Positions 62,216 through 64,000 of a stretch of DNA of 64,000 nt are shown piece after piece. Position numbers and translations under genes: made by a program. The stretch spans positions 1 through 64,000 of the forward strand of contig JAIQDT010001123.1 in assembly GCA_021521415.1 (NCBI GenBank). Direction: 5' to 3'. The notes beneath the pieces are model-generated. The model saw nothing but the letters and a program-made list of their open reading frames with translations. It was not told the DNA's origin and did no database searches. This DNA comes from Bidens hawaiensis. Lineage: Eukaryota > Streptophyta > Magnoliopsida > Asterales > Asteraceae. The stretch's first letter is position 1. Each line of letters starts with the position of its first letter.

Positions 62216-64000
62216 TGTAAGGTCCCGAACCCGAACCCCACAGTTGGTATTCATTCTAAACACTCGTAAAACTAATTAAACTTAAAAACAATTCATTTCA
62301 TTAGAATAACCGTCTCAGATGATAATTCAGCGGAAAACATAACTAATAAAATAAGTTACCAAAAATTATGGGAATATTACCCAAACCAATTCAATTATGT
62401 TTATAAAACTTTTTAAATAAAAATGTTCAAAAATAAAATATTCCATCCACGTATGCCCTTCACCGTCCAAGTTGCTTGGTGCACGTCCAAGCGATAAGGC
62501 ATCCTCTTCCAAACCTGAAACTCACACTAACATGCACACAAAGTCAGCTTGAGCTGAGTGAGTTCAAGTTTTAAATAAATAACATCAGTAAATAATAATC
62601 ATGATAGTCATTCCAAAAGTTTTAAAGTAAAAAGAATACATCGGTTAAGCCATCATCATTGATAAATAATCATTCTCATACATATATATATAAACATTCT
62701 TATAAGTACATCCCTATATATATAAAGATATATATAACATCCAAGTAATAACATCAGGGTCGAGCAAACGTACAACCCAAACACGTAACATCAGGGTCGA
62801 GCAAACGTACAACCCAAACACGTAACATAGAATCCCTAAGTAATCATGAAATCACCTGACACAAGACGCGGGTTCACCACGAATTATAGAATCCCTAAGT
62901 AATCCCAAAACTCAAACACCTGTCGGTTTACATTCAATCAACACTAATGACATCAAGATGACTCGTTTATCCTACGAGACGTTTTATCATGGTTCGAGTT
63001 ACCTAAACCCTTGACCTCATCAAAATTAATCACAACAGCCCCCAAGGTCTCAGATTCACCAAGACGACCTTAGATACTTCCGGGAATAAAGAATTCCCAA
63101 TTTGCCCCCCGGGAGCACTAGGTGACACTAACACGCGCGTTTAGGAGTCGTCTAGGCCGTTAACATCCAACTCAGCCCCGTGTGGACCCATTATGATAAA
63201 ATCACAGCCAACAAGTCCACACGACGCCACACGAGTCAAATCGGTAACCCGCAAGTACAATGCACCAACTATTCAATTAACACAATTGCGCGTTGTACCG
63301 ACCTATTGGAGTAACCGACAACCAATTGAGCCCCATAACTTATAAAGATGAATTTTGAACAGCCCGTACATCAAAACGAGTGTCCCCGAGCTAAATTGGT
63401 CGTTAATCACTTCAACTCTCACGTTAAACGCACCAAACTACAATTTCTAGTCAACCGAATACTAACAATCAAGCTACAACTAGTTAACCAATCTAACGAA
63501 CACCAATGAACACGATACTTAAGTATGTTATACTAGACATACCTAGGAGGATTTCGGTGCAAAAACCTCACTTCAAACAGCCCCGACAAGAACACAATTG
63601 AATATCCACCGGTTAAGCCTAAAACAAACCTATCGATCAATAACAAGTAAAACGTGCAGATTTTAGCATGCGAAGATGCATTTAATTACATAAGATAACC
63701 TTTGAAATAGATTATTAATTTCTTACTAGACTTTAATAAATGTCTTAGATTTATAAAAATATTTTTGTTATATTTTTCTAGTGGACACCAAAATTATAAA
63801 AATTCCTCCAACACAGCAAGATACGTGCAGCTATTTCAGTGCGCAACAAAATGGTTTTATTTTTATAAAATTCATTACCTAACCAAATTAAACGATTCCA
63901 AGTGGGTTTGATTAATAACTCAAAATATTAAGTTCCAGAGGTGGAACCAACTAATTTGGACTTGTTGAAAAGGAGTTATGATGTCGGGAAGACAGACCAG
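62216..64000 (-). mobile_element. Gypsy LTR running off the window
   Basis: Starts TGTAAGGTCCCGAACCCG directly after AATAT, with no primer-binding site on its left, so it is the end of a 3' or solo LTR. Its first 600 bp resemble the gypsy 1 LTR (GTCAGCTTGAGCTGAGTGAG, the GGGTCGAGCAAACGTACAAC block, present twice here). From 62900 it resembles the 4-kb LTRs. Confidence 0.8.
62755..62826. repeat. 36-bp direct duplication
   Basis: AGGGTCGAGCAAACGTACAA through ACACGTAACAT occurs twice back to back. Confidence 0.9.

Overview
This window is nuclear DNA of a flowering plant, most likely a eudicot. One host gene is recognisable, a 16-exon gene for the beta (catalytic) subunit of pyrophosphate-dependent fructose-6-phosphate 1-phosphotransferase (PFP-beta). 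Almost everything else is nested LTR retrotransposon sequence, mostly degenerate. The organism cannot be named from the sequence; an Asteraceae-like genome is only an impression from the style of the gypsy LTRs.

Layout, left to right. 1-4606: minus-strand Ty3/gypsy element (RT start, protease, gag, leader, primer-binding site, 2.0-kb 5' LTR), inserted into a second minus-strand gypsy element whose gag and 3.7-kb LTR fill 4607-12445. That second gag is split by a 1.37-kb non-autonomous LTR element (5753-7121) with a perfect 5-bp target duplication. 12446-15042: a 1.13-kb tandem repeat. 15043-20340: broken minus-strand Copia gag pieces and a lone Copia LTR. 20341-23421: no gene found. 23422-33596: a structurally complete 10.2-kb Sirevirus-like Copia element on the plus strand (both LTRs, PBS, gag, PR, IN, RT, RNase H, perfect TATTT duplication) with several stops and frameshifts. 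34024-49941: PFP-beta on the minus strand. 50226-51005: a Copia 3' fragment just upstream of its start codon. 51006-54058: a decayed plus-strand gypsy LTR and leader. 54059-64000: minus-strand gypsy LTRs of about 4 kb around a coding-free 0.65-kb interior, closed by another LTR running off the window.

The PFP-beta exons join into one uninterrupted 549-residue reading frame with matching intron phases. Its introns hold a degenerate 7.8-kb Copia element (intron 15), a foldback DNA element with arms of about 420 bp (intron 14) and an L1-type LINE 3' end (intron 13). Intron 8 begins with GC rather than GT, and exon 11 appears to lack four residues just before the substrate-binding GYEGR motif.

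The most unusual pattern is a tRNA-like module (A box, B box, then T-runs) found four times inside LTR or LTR-like repeats; in the two copies lying in assignable LTRs it is in the sense of the host element. The second is the miniature LTR element, whose LTRs keep only the two ends of the about 4-kb LTRs found at the other end of the window.
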